A DNA stretch of 64,000 nt from Parasutterella secunda (GTDB lineage Bacteria; Pseudomonadota; Gammaproteobacteria; Burkholderiales; Burkholderiaceae_F): NCBI RefSeq assembly GCF_023336895.1, contig NZ_JAMBLT010000006.1, forward strand, positions 23,696-87,695, written 5' to 3'. This document shows, in pieces, positions 50,650-59,584 of the stretch. Position 1 is the first letter of the stretch, and every line of letters starts with the position of its first letter. The notes under the pieces are model-generated. The model was not told the DNA's origin. It ran no database searches and was given only the letters and a program-made list of their open reading frames with translations. The position numbers were made by a program, and so were the translations under genes.

Positions 50650-51064
50650 TCACTGCTGACACCGGAGTCCCCAAATCATTAAGGTGACAGAAAAAAGGCT
50701 GAACATCCAGTGCTGGGCGGCGAACTTCCAGCATTTGCGCCGACTTCCCATGGGTACAATCAGCCTTTTTTCAAACATGCGAATGCTCAGAACAAAATCG
50801 CCGCTTCTGAGATTAAAAGAAAGAGCGAACCACTGTCTTTCCCACTCGCACCAGAAGTTGTCCTTATTCCAAGGCTGACCGCGACTCGTCAGCAAACGCG
50901 ATGACTTTCTTTGGACCATCAAACAACCTCTGGGCTTTCAGTTTACCATTTTTTATATTCAACATACGCCACCGGTGGTAGTAAAACACCTTTCTGTCAG
51001 CTCTGGTTTCACGTATCCATAACTTATCGAATTTCCAAGTAAATTCTTTCCATGTTTTTTGCAT
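50650..51064 (-). pseudogene. Unclear small frames, possibly one broken gene
   Basis: Two overlapping frames: 50864-51064 (66 codons, WKEFTWKFDKLWIRE) and 50650-50922 (90 codons, CEWERQWFALSFNLRSG). Both have Trp/Arg-rich, protein-like stretches and neither has a good ribosome site. They could be halves of one gene split by a frameshift after the 86-residue gene. Treat as tentative. Confidence 0.25.
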
Positions 51065-51284
51065 CGCGAAACATTAACCATTCGCCTTCTTTAACAGATA
51101 GTGGAGAGCAAGGGAGGATTGTAAAACCAACACCTGAAGTGCGCTTTTCGTTATAGCGCATTCCGTGGCAATTGGCATTACCGGGGCCGCTAGCTTCAAT
51201 GCGTGCATACCCTTTAGCGGGAATTTGAACCATATCTCCCTTTGACGAACGGTTTGTAAATAACGTGATCTCTTGTTTGGACAT
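51024..51284 (-). CDS. Hypothetical protein, 86 aa
   Basis: ATG 51284 with TTGGAG 8 bases upstream; the longer frame from 51296 is less likely. Begins MSKQEITLFTNRSSKGD and has SGVGFTILPCSPLSVKEGEW. Small, beta-rich, soluble; no recognised family. Lies downstream of the 61-residue repeat protein, with a terminator between, so it is transcribed separately. Confidence 0.6.
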   Translation of the reverse strand: MSKQEITLFTNRSSKGDMVQIPAKGYARIEASGPGNANCHGMRYNEKRTSGVGFTILPCSPLSVKEGEWLMFRDAKNMERIYLEIR

Positions 51285-51640
51285 ATTTATCTCCAAGGTA
51301 AATTTAAAGAAAACGTTAAGTACAGAAAGTTTAATAAAAAAATCTATGCTATTGCGATGAAAAATGGAAGACTCGAGGGGTTATCTCTACAACCGCTCGA
51401 TCGGGATTAAATAGATATTTTGCATCCGCCATTCTTACTATAATGAAAAAGATTTCAAAAGCATTGAGCGTTTTACTATTAGGAATACAGCGCTTCCTTG
51501 GTAACTGCTATGGCTTGAATAAGGCGATTGATACAAAAAAGGGCTTTTTGTTTCTGCTACGCAGTCACCTGAAAGCCCAATTAGCAAATAAAGGATTGAA
51601 CCTGTTCAAATTAATAAGCATTCAATCTTTGAGCGATGCT
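51285..51640. other. Intergenic region with a terminator
   Basis: 356 bp between two small minus-strand genes. It contains the terminator at 51535-51578 and must carry the promoter of the 86-residue gene. A plus-strand frame of 99 codons crosses it but is not supported. Confidence 0.5.
51535..51578 (-). terminator. Rho-independent terminator
   Basis: On the minus strand GGGCTTT ... AAAGCCC followed by six T (51535-51540). It lies about 60 bp after the 61-residue gene. Confidence 0.7.
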
Positions 51641-51826
51641 TTATCTTGTGTAATGAGAGCCAATTTGTCTACCTTTTTCATCATAAACGTAGACATAGCT
51701 ACCCCTCTTAACAGATACCGCAGAACCGGTAAAACCAACTAATTCGCCCTGCTTGCTATATAGCTGTCTGTTTTTCTCTCCGTATACGTACACATACGAT
51801 CCACGCTGAACGGCCGTTGTAATCAT
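51641..51826 (-). CDS. Small two-repeat protein, 61 aa
   Basis: ATG 51826 with a near-perfect ribosome site (TAAGGAGG) 6 bases upstream. The product consists of two copies of one unit: VQRGSYVYVYGEKNRQL (~6-22) and VKRGSYVYVYDEKGRQI (~39-55), predicted as beta strands. Function unknown; a small beta-barrel or stress protein is possible. It is monocistronic with its own terminator, and lies next to the IS element, so it is probably a recent passenger of this patchwork region. Confidence 0.7.
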   Translation of the reverse strand: MITTAVQRGSYVYVYGEKNRQLYSKQGELVGFTGSAVSVKRGSYVYVYDEKGRQIGSHYTR

Positions 51827-52113
51827 AAGCGCCTCCTTAAACAACTCATTCTCAACTTTATTGTATACCTAACGTCAATAACGCTTCAAAACAGCAATAA
51901 TAAATCAGAGATTGGAGAAAATTACAAAGGGTGTTCTAATTTTTATTGAAATAAGGCACTAATTTCTATCTGATTCTAAAATTAACAACAATGCTTGTTA
52001 GCAGAAAGTTGATCCAATCCTTACACAAAAATAATGTCCAAATGAAAGCTTTTTCCTATAAACATTGGAAGAGGGTTGAATTTTCGGAATATTTGATCTG
52101 ATTAAATGCCCAG

Positions 52114-53121
52114 TCAATTAGCCTTTAAAAGGCTGACAAAATACTCATTAGGGGACATCATCCCTAACTTTGAGTGCGGACGTTTGCCATTGTAATAGAA
52201 AATCCATTGTTGTATCTGAGCCTGAGCCTCTGCTCGGGAATTAAAGCACTGCTTGACCGGCAACGTTTCCCGCTTCAGAGTTGCCCAAAACGATTCAGCA
52301 GCCGCGTTATCCCAACACTGTGCTCGTCGACTCATCGAGCTGCGAAAACCATATTCTTGAAGCATCGCTTGAAACGCTTGACTGCAATATTGTGAGTCCC
52401 TGTCGCTATGGAAAAGACAACCTCGCTCAGGTAGCTCGTTGTCATAAGCCTTCTGCAAGGCCTCAACAACCAGAGACTGAGTCATTCGACTGCCGAAGCT
52501 GTAACCCACTAAACGCCGTGTACCTAAATCAATGACGCTGGCTAGATAAAGCCACCCTTGCTTGGTCGGAATGTAGGAGATGTCACCGCACCAGGCTTCA
52601 TTGATGCCAAAGTCATCAAAGCGACGATCAAGCAGGTTGCTCGCACAGCTCAATTGATGTTCACTGTCAGTCGTTTTGACATATTTACGATGGTAGCGAT
52701 GATACAAACCATTGTCTCGCATAATGCGTCTTAACCGTTTGTAATCAATGCTCAGGCCTTGTTTTCTGAGATGACGATAACAACTCATCAATCCCGGTGT
52801 ATAGCCTCGTGATTGCTTGATAAAACCTTTAACAGCAGTCAGGATGAACTCATCGGTGTGAACCACACCATGACGGTGTTGTTGATCCGATTTCGACCAC
52901 GAATAGAAGCCACTAGCACTCACGTGAAGTAACTGACAGGCTCGAGTAATGGGCAGATAACAGTGACGCCCTATCTCTGCACGCTCAATGCAGCGCTTTA
53001 AATAGACGTACTTCTTTAGGGCATTTTGGCGAAGTACGCCGTCGCTTTTTAAGAAGTCGATCTCAGCTTCCCTTTCGCGCAGAAGTTTCTTCAAGCGGGC
53101 AATTTCTTGTTCGGCAGACAA
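52114..53121 (-). CDS. IS3-family transposase, OrfB part
   Basis: 335 residues from TTG 53121, the first start after an in-frame stop. DDE integrase core: Asp180 (WCGDISYIP), Asp240 (LFHSDRDSQY) and Glu276 (NAAAESFWATLKRE), complete in order and spacing. Ends with NGKRPHSKLGMMSPNEY, typical for this family. An N-terminal leucine-zipper helix (ARLKKLLREREAEI) precedes. Unlike most IS3 elements, orfA and orfB are in the same frame and are separated only by TAG at 53149-53151, so translation of a full transposase needs amber readthrough. Confidence 0.92.
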   Translation of the reverse strand: MSAEQEIARLKKLLREREAEIDFLKSDGVLRQNALKKYVYLKRCIERAEIGRHCYLPITRACQLLHVSASGFYSWSKSDQQHRHGVVHTDEFILTAVKGFIKQSRGYTPGLMSCYRHLRKQGLSIDYKRLRRIMRDNGLYHRYHRKYVKTTDSEHQLSCASNLLDRRFDDFGINEAWCGDISYIPTKQGWLYLASVIDLGTRRLVGYSFGSRMTQSLVVEALQKAYDNELPERGCLFHSDRDSQYCSQAFQAMLQEYGFRSSMSRRAQCWDNAAAESFWATLKRETLPVKQCFNSRAEAQAQIQQWIFYYNGKRPHSKLGMMSPNEYFVSLLKAN

Positions 53122-53148
53122 CTGTTCTTGGGGAAGTTCTTGTTTGGC

Positions 53149-53274
53149 CTACGTCCACCAGCTGTTAACCGTCTTACAACTGATTCCCAGGCTTTTGGCG
53201 ACACCCATTTGGGACTCACCATTGCGAATACGCTCAATAACGGAAGCTTTAAATTCTTGGGAAAGTTGTTTCAT
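53149..53274 (-). CDS. IS3-family transposase, OrfA part (ends at in-frame amber)
   Basis: 41 residues from ATG 53274: MKQLSQEFKASVIERIRNG ... MGVAKSLGISCKTVNSWW, an IS3 helix-turn-helix. It ends at TAG in the same frame as OrfB; restoring the TAG to CAG (one transition) would give one continuous ~386-residue transposase. No slippery A-tract or frame change is seen, so this is more likely a nonsense mutation than programmed frameshifting. Confidence 0.85.
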   Translation of the reverse strand: MKQLSQEFKASVIERIRNGESQMGVAKSLGISCKTVNSWWT

Positions 53275-53334
53275 CTTGATCCTTTCAATGCTTTATTTTA
53301 AAAAATTCAGGATCAAAATTCCGAATCTACAACC

Positions 53335-53515
53335 TTACTTCAGCTGGATACTGGCAACGACGCTTACCAATGGCTTTCTTCATCGAAAAGGATGGGTCTG
53401 TCTTGGGGATGTTTATAAGAAACGTACTCAAGGAAGTTATTAATAACCGCCCATTACGGAACCGTACGATGGGTGGTGTGGAAGGACGGTAGACAGAATA
53501 ACTGCCTACCTCCTA
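53335..53515 (+). mobile_element. Possible group II intron 3' remnant
   Basis: The stretch around 53450-53515 has GGAACCGTACG, GGGTGGTGTGG, AGGACGGTAG and CTGCCTACCTCCTA, closely resembling the domain V-VI end of some bacterial group II introns, where ...GGTGGTGTGAGAGGACGG... precedes a hairpin and CTCCTACTCGAT. The upstream ~100 bp could be the tail of the maturase gene. No 5' end or maturase is present; IS insertion is just to the left. A plain hairpin terminator (GGTAGACAG/CTGCCTACC) is the alternative. Confidence 0.4.
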
Positions 53516-53527
53516 TCCGATTAGCGG

Positions 53528-56500
53528 TTAATTACTTTTATAGTTTGTCTTCATAGCCTTCGGTTGCAATCCTAAGGCTCGTTTCATCATTTCAACTTCT
53601 TTCTTCAAATCTTCCAGCTCTTTTTGAGATTTGGAAACTTTTTCAGCCATACTTTGTTCACGGATTTGAGCACTTCTAAGCTGCATTTCCAGTGAGCGGT
53701 TATGGTCCGATAAAGCTACGACCTTCGATTTCAAAGCGGAAGTTGACATTGAGTTATAAGACGACGGAGCGCCGAAGCGGTAAGCAATACCGGCATTAAC
53801 CATAGCATCACCTCCCGTCGCAGCCGAACCACCGAAGTTAACCATGACGTTTTCTGTCGGTTTGTAGAACACACCGACGGCAAGCGCTTGTTCTCCAGAA
53901 TAGTTGCCTACGCCAGCAGCCGCTGACCACTTGTGGTCTTCATCCAACCCCAAAGGTTGAAGCGCTGCCATGGCTGCGGCATTAGCGGCCGCACGGTTGA
54001 TATCTTTCTTCAACGAATGAGCAACTTGGCGAATCGATCTTGAATTCTGAGCAATTGCCTGTTGGGTTTCATAAAGTTGACCACCGTTGACAGCATCAGT
54101 GCTGCCGGCCGACACATCACCAGCGGCAACGTTCACAACCTTGCGCTTAACAGTACTTGAACCAACACTAACTGCATTGCTCACACCGACGGACCCCGCG
54201 CCTAAAACCACGGCATTTTGTGCAGAAGTCGTCACGTTACTGCCTAAAATGAAGGTATTTGACGCGTTTTCATTAATCGTGTTGTTATTGCCTATGGCAA
54301 AACTATTGTCTGCGCCGCTGGCGATTTTATTGTTATTGCCAACTGCGTAAGCATTGTTAGCCGCCACCGTGCTTCCCGATCCGAATCCTCCCGCATTATT
54401 ACCAGAAACAGTGCTTCCGTTTCCATAAACAAAGGCGTTTGTTCCCGTTACCGTTGATCCTTCGCCCAAACCTAAGGATTCTGAATGCAAGTAGTTATAG
54501 ACATTTTGTCCGCTAACAGCTCGTTCGTCGTCACTAGCCACTTGACCTACAGGTTTCATATTCTGCGCGATGTTATTCAGCGTTTGCTCACTTTGCAAAG
54601 CATTATTGATCGCCACCTGGACATTGCTATTGTTGATGACTGCTTCCGAAACGGCGTCTTGGAAAATGTCATTATTCGTCAATGCGTTGTTGATCGCTTC
54701 CTGAATGGCGTCTTCGGAAATAGAGATCCCTTGCAAAGCATCCCAAACCTGATCACCGGTTACCAGACCTGAACTGTTTTGAGCGATTTCACCGGCTGAG
54801 ACTCCACCAATGGTGAAACCTCCGTTTTCTTTGGCAACGGTAATTAACCCGCTACCTGAGATGTTTAAGCTATCGTAGGCAATGCTGGCGATAGTCCCCT
54901 TGCCCGTTTCCGTCAGATTACTCAACGAAGTATCCAAGGCATTGGTAGGAATAGATTGTTGAACTTCACTTAACTTGTCGTCCAACGCGACAAGGTTTTG
55001 ACCAACAGTGTAACCAGATGAAATTGCATAATAAGGTTCCACCCTGCTTTCCGGTGTTCCCCATTGATAAATGGCATTGCCGGTCACGAAACCTAAACCT
55101 GTTTGATCATTTGCAATGGATCCACCTAAAGCCGTTAACCATTCACCCTTATAGTTGGCGATATTGTCCGCATTCACATTGGCCTTGTTTTGATCTAGTC
55201 TTACAAGACCTTGATCAAGATTAGTCAAATTAGTCGCGGTAGTCTGGGTGCTTGAAACATATGTGCCATCTTCAGCTGGGCGAACTTCGCTAAAAAGAGC
55301 TCCGCCTGTGACGAGGCCGGCGTTCCCCTCGACCACAGCCCCATTGCCCAACTTGGCTTGCCACTGCTGAACATTGGCATCAGACAAATTGCCGGCGTCA
55401 ACGTCCGCCTTCGTTGAAAGACCCTCAGTGATGGAGGTGTTCTGATTTTTCAGCGCCTCGTCTAAAGTATCGCTCGTTACCAACGCATTTTCACCATCGG
55501 CTGCATTTTCAGTTGTTTTCAAAGACAAGGCGTAGTTTCGAGTGTTGCCGTCTTGGGTATCGCTCTTAGAGATGGCAAGAAATTCCCCATCCCCTACGAC
55601 ACCAACAGAACTCTTTAAACGTTCAACACCGTCACTAGAAAGGTTATCCAACGATCGCGTGGCAAGCACCAAATTTCCTTGGGAGTCAAAGACATTGCGA
55701 CTGACTAAGCCCAATTGAGCATCTAAAGAGGTTAAATTCCCGGCAACTGTGTTTTGCCCCTTCACATACTGCCCGTCAGTACCGATATGCACTTCATTAA
55801 AAAGTTCGGAACCAGTAATAAACCGGTTGTTCTCTGTGGATACTGGCGAGATATCTTTGGGTGTGCCTAGGACAGAAATCCAGCTACCCACTTCAATGTT
55901 GTCACCGGAAATGGTGGCAAACCCAGCACCTGTAGTGAAATCTTTCACATAGTTATAAACGGTCTGGCCGGTCACCAACTTATCACTATCTTCGCTAATT
56001 GTTCCAGTGTCATCGACGTTTAATGTCCAAGAGACCAAATCATCGGAGGTGGTCTTTTCCGCGGCAATATGTTGACCTCCAATGATGGTGAAAGAGTTGG
56101 AAGCCAAATTTTTGATCTTCGTTTCTCCTGTTAACGTCAGCCCTTGAAGACTTTGCAGGTTGGTCACGGTTGTGGATAATGAACCAAAATTTGTTCCCAA
56201 CGCAGACAGATTGGTATCTAACGCCGTTAAGTTGTCTCCCGTGGTTGCGTCACGACGAACAATTGAACCGTCTTTAACAGGGCGCACCTCATTAAAGACC
56301 ATGCTTGAAGAAACCAAACCTTCTGCGGCTCCCCCAATTCTGTCCGCCATTGTCAAGCCGATTGAATAGGTATCAATATTGGTTTGATCATCAGAAGTCT
56401 TCGTAACAGACAAATACTGATTTCCTTCTGCAGCTTTGACGTTAATCGCTTGTTGGGCCTGATCTTTAACGGCATCACCTTGAGTCGTGCCATCTAAATT

Positions 56501-58309
56501 TCCAAAGGTTTCGCTAATGGCATCATAAACCGTTCCGCCGGCCACCAATCCGGTATTTCCCTGTTCTACTTTGCCATTTCCCAGCGTGTTTTGCCATGCC
56601 AATAAATCAATTCCTGTGGCGTCGTTGTTGGCCTTAGTGCCAATGGCAACTGTATTGGCAACGATGGCCGTTTCATTTTCTTTGATTTCAGAATCCAACG
56701 CCGTCAAATTCTGCGCTGCCGACGTATTGGACTTGATAAAGTTTCCATCAGTGGACACCCGAGTTTCAGTATCAATGGCCGACGCAACTGTCGCTCCAGT
56801 AACCAAATGATCGTCTACGCTACCCTTCACGGTTCCGTCGGAGACCACGTTCACCGTGTACCCGTCACTTTCTGATGATACCGTGACGTGATTACCTGCC
56901 TTTACTTTGACAGAGCCCTTGGCAATTTGAGCGATCTCATCTCTACCATCTTCAGACAAATTCCCCAAGTTTGGATCTAACTTATTGCCAACTGACGATT
57001 TAATACTAGAAATAGCGCCACTGACAGTCGTTTCTCCGGTTTGACCAATGTTGCCGGCTGTCATAGATGTACCATTATCTGTGACAGTGACCCCTAAGAT
57101 ATTTTCAAGGCTATTTTTAATGTTTGAACGACTGATGGAACCGACTTGACCGATCGTTGCTGCGTCGGAGTTATTAATACCATCGGCAACATTGATAATA
57201 CGTCGTTTAAAACCTGTACTTTCATCAGAACTGCCGACAGATACAACGCCTGAAGTTTCAGATGCCTTGATATCTGAGCTAAAAACGTTGGAATTAGCAC
57301 CCAATGCAACCGAATTTGTCGCTTCAACAGACGCTTTATAACCAACAGCCAATGATTGAGAACCTTTTGCAGTTGCTCCTTCACCAAGAGCAGTGGATCG
57401 AGCTCCGATAGCTTTAGCAGAGGTAGAAGGGGAGGCTTCTTCGTCGCTTGCGTTAACGCTTAGATACTCGTTACCTCCAGTTGCGATTTGTTGTTGTAGT
57501 TCGTATAGCTGGCTTCCGTTTATTGCATCATAACTATCTGCACTAATTTCACCTTTGGCCACACCAGTTAATCGTCTCGCTACAGAGCCGTTATATTGGT
57601 ACCTTGATTCACTTCCTCCAGTGACATTTCCTGTTAGATAACTTGAGATTTGAGAAGATATTTCTTGAATTTTTTCTCTGTCATCAGAATCCAATGATCC
57701 AGTAAATATTGGGCAATTTGAATCCGTGTTACTACAAGTAAATGATTCTCGACCATTGTAAACAATGCTTATTTTCCCATTTTCGTCCTTTGATACTTTT
57801 GAATATTTGATAGTATACGAATAATTTCCATTTTGTTCTTGTGCTGAAATAGAATCTACAAATCCTACGGATTCCCCTTCTTTTAGATCTCTAAAAAATC
57901 CTCCATAACTATCGCCGTATCCAAAATAAACCGTTTGGCTATCCGGCATATTTTCAATACCACCTATGGAGAAACTATTATTGTTCAGATTTTGATTAAT
58001 GTGAGCACTAATAACACCATGTTGATTTTGTGATGCACCACCCATGTTTTGTCTGTAATTTGTGAATTCTATTTCTACGTTATTAAATAAATGATATGTA
58101 CCGCTATAGTCATCAGATCCAGAATATGCATTTGCATTATGAACACCCACAATTCGTACAAAAGAATAGGCAGGACTAATACTTATCAATAACGCCAAAG
58201 CACCAACCAGAGAAGATGACACTATTTTCGATTTAGCTTTGGAATGTTCACTACTAACAACACAGCAACACTTATTTCTATTGAAGAAAGCTTTAAAAAT
58301 GCGGTTCAT
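53528..58309 (-). CDS. Trimeric autotransporter adhesin (YadA-like, type Vc)
   Basis: 1593 residues. N-terminus MNRIFKAFFNRNKCCCVVSSE is an extended signal-peptide region, then a signal peptide (LVGALALLISISPAYS). The passenger has head repeats with SxAxGxx-type motifs (SLAVGYKASVEATNSVALG; SFAIGNNNTI, ~300-345 and ~1300-1380) and at least five long stalk units each containing an N-L-(T/V)-x-L-D motif preceded by a YVxxx segment. Neck AVNGGQLYETQQ leads to a YadA anchor (~1425-1512, ending VNAGIAYRF). Unusually, about 81 residues follow the anchor, predicted as a coiled coil. It forms surface fibres for adhesion. Start lies 15 bp after the 248-residue gene. Confidence 0.93.
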   Translation of the reverse strand: MNRIFKAFFNRNKCCCVVSSEHSKAKSKIVSSSLVGALALLISISPAYSFVRIVGVHNANAYSGSDDYSGTYHLFNNVEIEFTNYRQNMGGASQNQHGVISAHINQNLNNNSFSIGGIENMPDSQTVYFGYGDSYGGFFRDLKEGESVGFVDSISAQEQNGNYSYTIKYSKVSKDENGKISIVYNGRESFTCSNTDSNCPIFTGSLDSDDREKIQEISSQISSYLTGNVTGGSESRYQYNGSVARRLTGVAKGEISADSYDAINGSQLYELQQQIATGGNEYLSVNASDEEASPSTSAKAIGARSTALGEGATAKGSQSLAVGYKASVEATNSVALGANSNVFSSDIKASETSGVVSVGSSDESTGFKRRIINVADGINNSDAATIGQVGSISRSNIKNSLENILGVTVTDNGTSMTAGNIGQTGETTVSGAISSIKSSVGNKLDPNLGNLSEDGRDEIAQIAKGSVKVKAGNHVTVSSESDGYTVNVVSDGTVKGSVDDHLVTGATVASAIDTETRVSTDGNFIKSNTSAAQNLTALDSEIKENETAIVANTVAIGTKANNDATGIDLLAWQNTLGNGKVEQGNTGLVAGGTVYDAISETFGNLDGTTQGDAVKDQAQQAINVKAAEGNQYLSVTKTSDDQTNIDTYSIGLTMADRIGGAAEGLVSSSMVFNEVRPVKDGSIVRRDATTGDNLTALDTNLSALGTNFGSLSTTVTNLQSLQGLTLTGETKIKNLASNSFTIIGGQHIAAEKTTSDDLVSWTLNVDDTGTISEDSDKLVTGQTVYNYVKDFTTGAGFATISGDNIEVGSWISVLGTPKDISPVSTENNRFITGSELFNEVHIGTDGQYVKGQNTVAGNLTSLDAQLGLVSRNVFDSQGNLVLATRSLDNLSSDGVERLKSSVGVVGDGEFLAISKSDTQDGNTRNYALSLKTTENAADGENALVTSDTLDEALKNQNTSITEGLSTKADVDAGNLSDANVQQWQAKLGNGAVVEGNAGLVTGGALFSEVRPAEDGTYVSSTQTTATNLTNLDQGLVRLDQNKANVNADNIANYKGEWLTALGGSIANDQTGLGFVTGNAIYQWGTPESRVEPYYAISSGYTVGQNLVALDDKLSEVQQSIPTNALDTSLSNLTETGKGTIASIAYDSLNISGSGLITVAKENGGFTIGGVSAGEIAQNSSGLVTGDQVWDALQGISISEDAIQEAINNALTNNDIFQDAVSEAVINNSNVQVAINNALQSEQTLNNIAQNMKPVGQVASDDERAVSGQNVYNYLHSESLGLGEGSTVTGTNAFVYGNGSTVSGNNAGGFGSGSTVAANNAYAVGNNNKIASGADNSFAIGNNNTINENASNTFILGSNVTTSAQNAVVLGAGSVGVSNAVSVGSSTVKRKVVNVAAGDVSAGSTDAVNGGQLYETQQAIAQNSRSIRQVAHSLKKDINRAAANAAAMAALQPLGLDEDHKWSAAAGVGNYSGEQALAVGVFYKPTENVMVNFGGSAATGGDAMVNAGIAYRFGAPSSYNSMSTSALKSKVVALSDHNRSLEMQLRSAQIREQSMAEKVSKSQKELEDLKKEVEMMKRALGLQPKAMKTNYKSN

Positions 58310-58324
58310 GGTATTCGCTCCACA

Positions 58325-59071
58325 TTACAGGTTGTTTTTGCCAATTTCTTGAGACCAAAAATAAAGATCAATTACGCGCATGATTGGATACTTTTTAACG
58401 CGCGCATTTTCATCTATAAATTCAGGACAAATATCTTTAAAAAACTCTTGAACTTCAGGTGCGTTAGCGAAATCTATCCATGTCTGAGGACCTGTCTTAA
58501 GTCCAACAGTTAGTTGCTTAATCAGCGTATTCTTTGAATTCTTAGATTTAAATTTATTGATGGATTCTTTGAAAATAGAATCAAAGGCTGGGATGCACCC
58601 AAATACTCCCATCAAGATTTTTGTGAAAAGTATTCTTTCTGACTTAATGTTTAGACCAGATTCTTTAAAGCCTGCACGAATTGCATTAAATAAATTTTTA
58701 ATAGTCTCGGCCGAAACAATTGGTTCATAAGGCCTGATACCTTGTTTAGAGACAACTTTAAAAAGTCGTTTAATTATGGGACGGTAGACTGAATGATTAT
58801 GATGGAAGAGAACCGTTGAGGAACGATACATTCCATAACTGGCAAGATAAAAACCTAATTCAGCTTCGGCGTGTTGTAAGAGTTCTTCAGATGGTTTACT
58901 TGAAGCAAGTGCGTCGAAATTATTTTGGAAAAATAAATAACAACTATCCCAAGAACGAAGTCTGCCATTTTCAGAGGTGAGATGCTGTTTACAGAAATTC
59001 TTGAATTTTCTCTTGGCTACCGAATTAAAACATTTAATTCGTAGGGGGGGGGTTGTGAGTTTGGAGGTCAT
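58325..59071 (-). CDS. Hypothetical protein with a poly-C tract near its start
   Basis: 248 residues from ATG 59071 (a GTG at 59146 gives 273). Codons 7-9 lie in a run of nine C (59044-59052 on the opposite strand as G), coding TTPPL. The protein is helical, soluble and basic (IKRLFKVVSKQG, FKESINKFKSKNSK) with no recognised family. Its stop is 15 bp before the adhesin start, so both are likely one operon. Slippage of the C tract would switch the reading frame on and off, and could affect the adhesin through polarity. Confidence 0.65.
   Translation of the reverse strand: MTSKLTTPPLRIKCFNSVAKRKFKNFCKQHLTSENGRLRSWDSCYLFFQNNFDALASSKPSEELLQHAEAELGFYLASYGMYRSSTVLFHHNHSVYRPIIKRLFKVVSKQGIRPYEPIVSAETIKNLFNAIRAGFKESGLNIKSERILFTKILMGVFGCIPAFDSIFKESINKFKSKNSKNTLIKQLTVGLKTGPQTWIDFANAPEVQEFFKDICPEFIDENARVKKYPIMRVIDLYFWSQEIGKNNL
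59044..59052. repeat. Poly-C (G9) tract inside a coding sequence
   Basis: Nine consecutive G on the plus strand, C in the coding strand, early in the 248-residue gene. Lengths of 8-10 G/C are typical of slipped-strand phase variation in host-associated bacteria. Confidence 0.9.
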
Positions 59072-59205
59072 GTCAGCTTTTCCCGAAAGGACAATAATTA
59101 CAAATTGTAACGCCGCTATAACATCTTGAATGTATTTTTGCTTCACAGACTATTGGTTTAAATCAAATAATCAATTAGACGGCTTGACCTATGAAATGTC
59201 CTTCT

Positions 59206-59295
59206 TTAAAGGGAGTAAGAAGTAAAAACAAAGCAGTTTTGATTCCAACCGAGCACAGTCGGTTCCAACCGGGCAGAAAGAACTTCATATTTCAT
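59206..59295 (-). CDS. Small ORF with a strong ribosome site, 29 aa
   Basis: ATG 59295 is preceded by TAGGAGGATAGCG, one of the best ribosome sites in the window. Product MKYEVLSARLEPTVLGW...SYSL, 29 residues, not recognised. It contains two direct 9-bp copies of CGGTTGGAA. It follows the 48-residue membrane gene by about 55 bp and may be the last gene of UmuD module B, or a leader. Only ribosome-site strength supports it. Confidence 0.35.
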   Translation of the reverse strand: MKYEVLSARLEPTVLGWNQNCFVFTSYSL

Positions 59296-59349
59296 CGCTA
59301 TCCTCCTATTCAGTAAACAGTGAGAAGTTTACTTTGGATAGCGGAAAGA

Positions 59350-59496
59350 TTATCGGCGGGTCTTTTTAATCGCTTCAATCCAACCTTCACCGGTTGTGGG
59401 TGAAGAATTTCCTCGGAGCAAGCCGCTAATAAAAATACAGGCGAAAGCCATAACAGCCACCACCATCACCACCAATTCAACATCGATGTTTTCCAT
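59350..59496 (-). CDS. Module B: small single-span membrane protein, 48 aa
   Basis: ATG 59496, AAAGGATC about 9 bases upstream, stop TAA 59350-59352. Residues ~8-27 (LVVMVVAVMAFACIFISGLL) form one membrane segment, followed by a loop and GEGWIEAIKKTRR, homologous to the end of the 49-residue module A protein. It lies 88 bp after umuC. Possibly an SOS-controlled membrane peptide. Confidence 0.65.
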   Translation of the reverse strand: MENIDVELVVMVVAVMAFACIFISGLLRGNSSPTTGEGWIEAIKKTRR

Positions 59497-59584
59497 CGCA
59501 TCAAGATCCTTTGAATGAGAGAGGCTTGCAGTTTAGCCTATGAAAATGACAAAACCGGTTGATTGTGTCGTTCATGCGACAAAA

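Larger units (their letters stand above)
50210..51023. other. Decayed intergenic region with IS remnants
   Basis: About 814 bp. It holds the candidate right recombination site (50388-50406), an IS-end-like segment (50583-50640) and two overlapping short minus-strand frames. No secure gene. Confidence 0.5.
52074..53334 (-). mobile_element. IS3-family insertion sequence
   Basis: About 1.26 kb. Ends are imperfect inverted repeats: left GGTTGAATTTTCGGAATATT and right (read inward) GGTTGTAGATTCGGAATTTT, continuing to TTGATC(C)TGA. Transposase genes orfA and orfB lie inside on the minus strand. I see no 3-bp target duplication (GAG left, TTA right), which may mean later rearrangement. Confidence 0.85.

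Noticed and set aside
51443..51742. 99-codon plus-strand frame
   Set aside because: Overlaps a terminator and the strongly supported 61-residue gene on the other strand.
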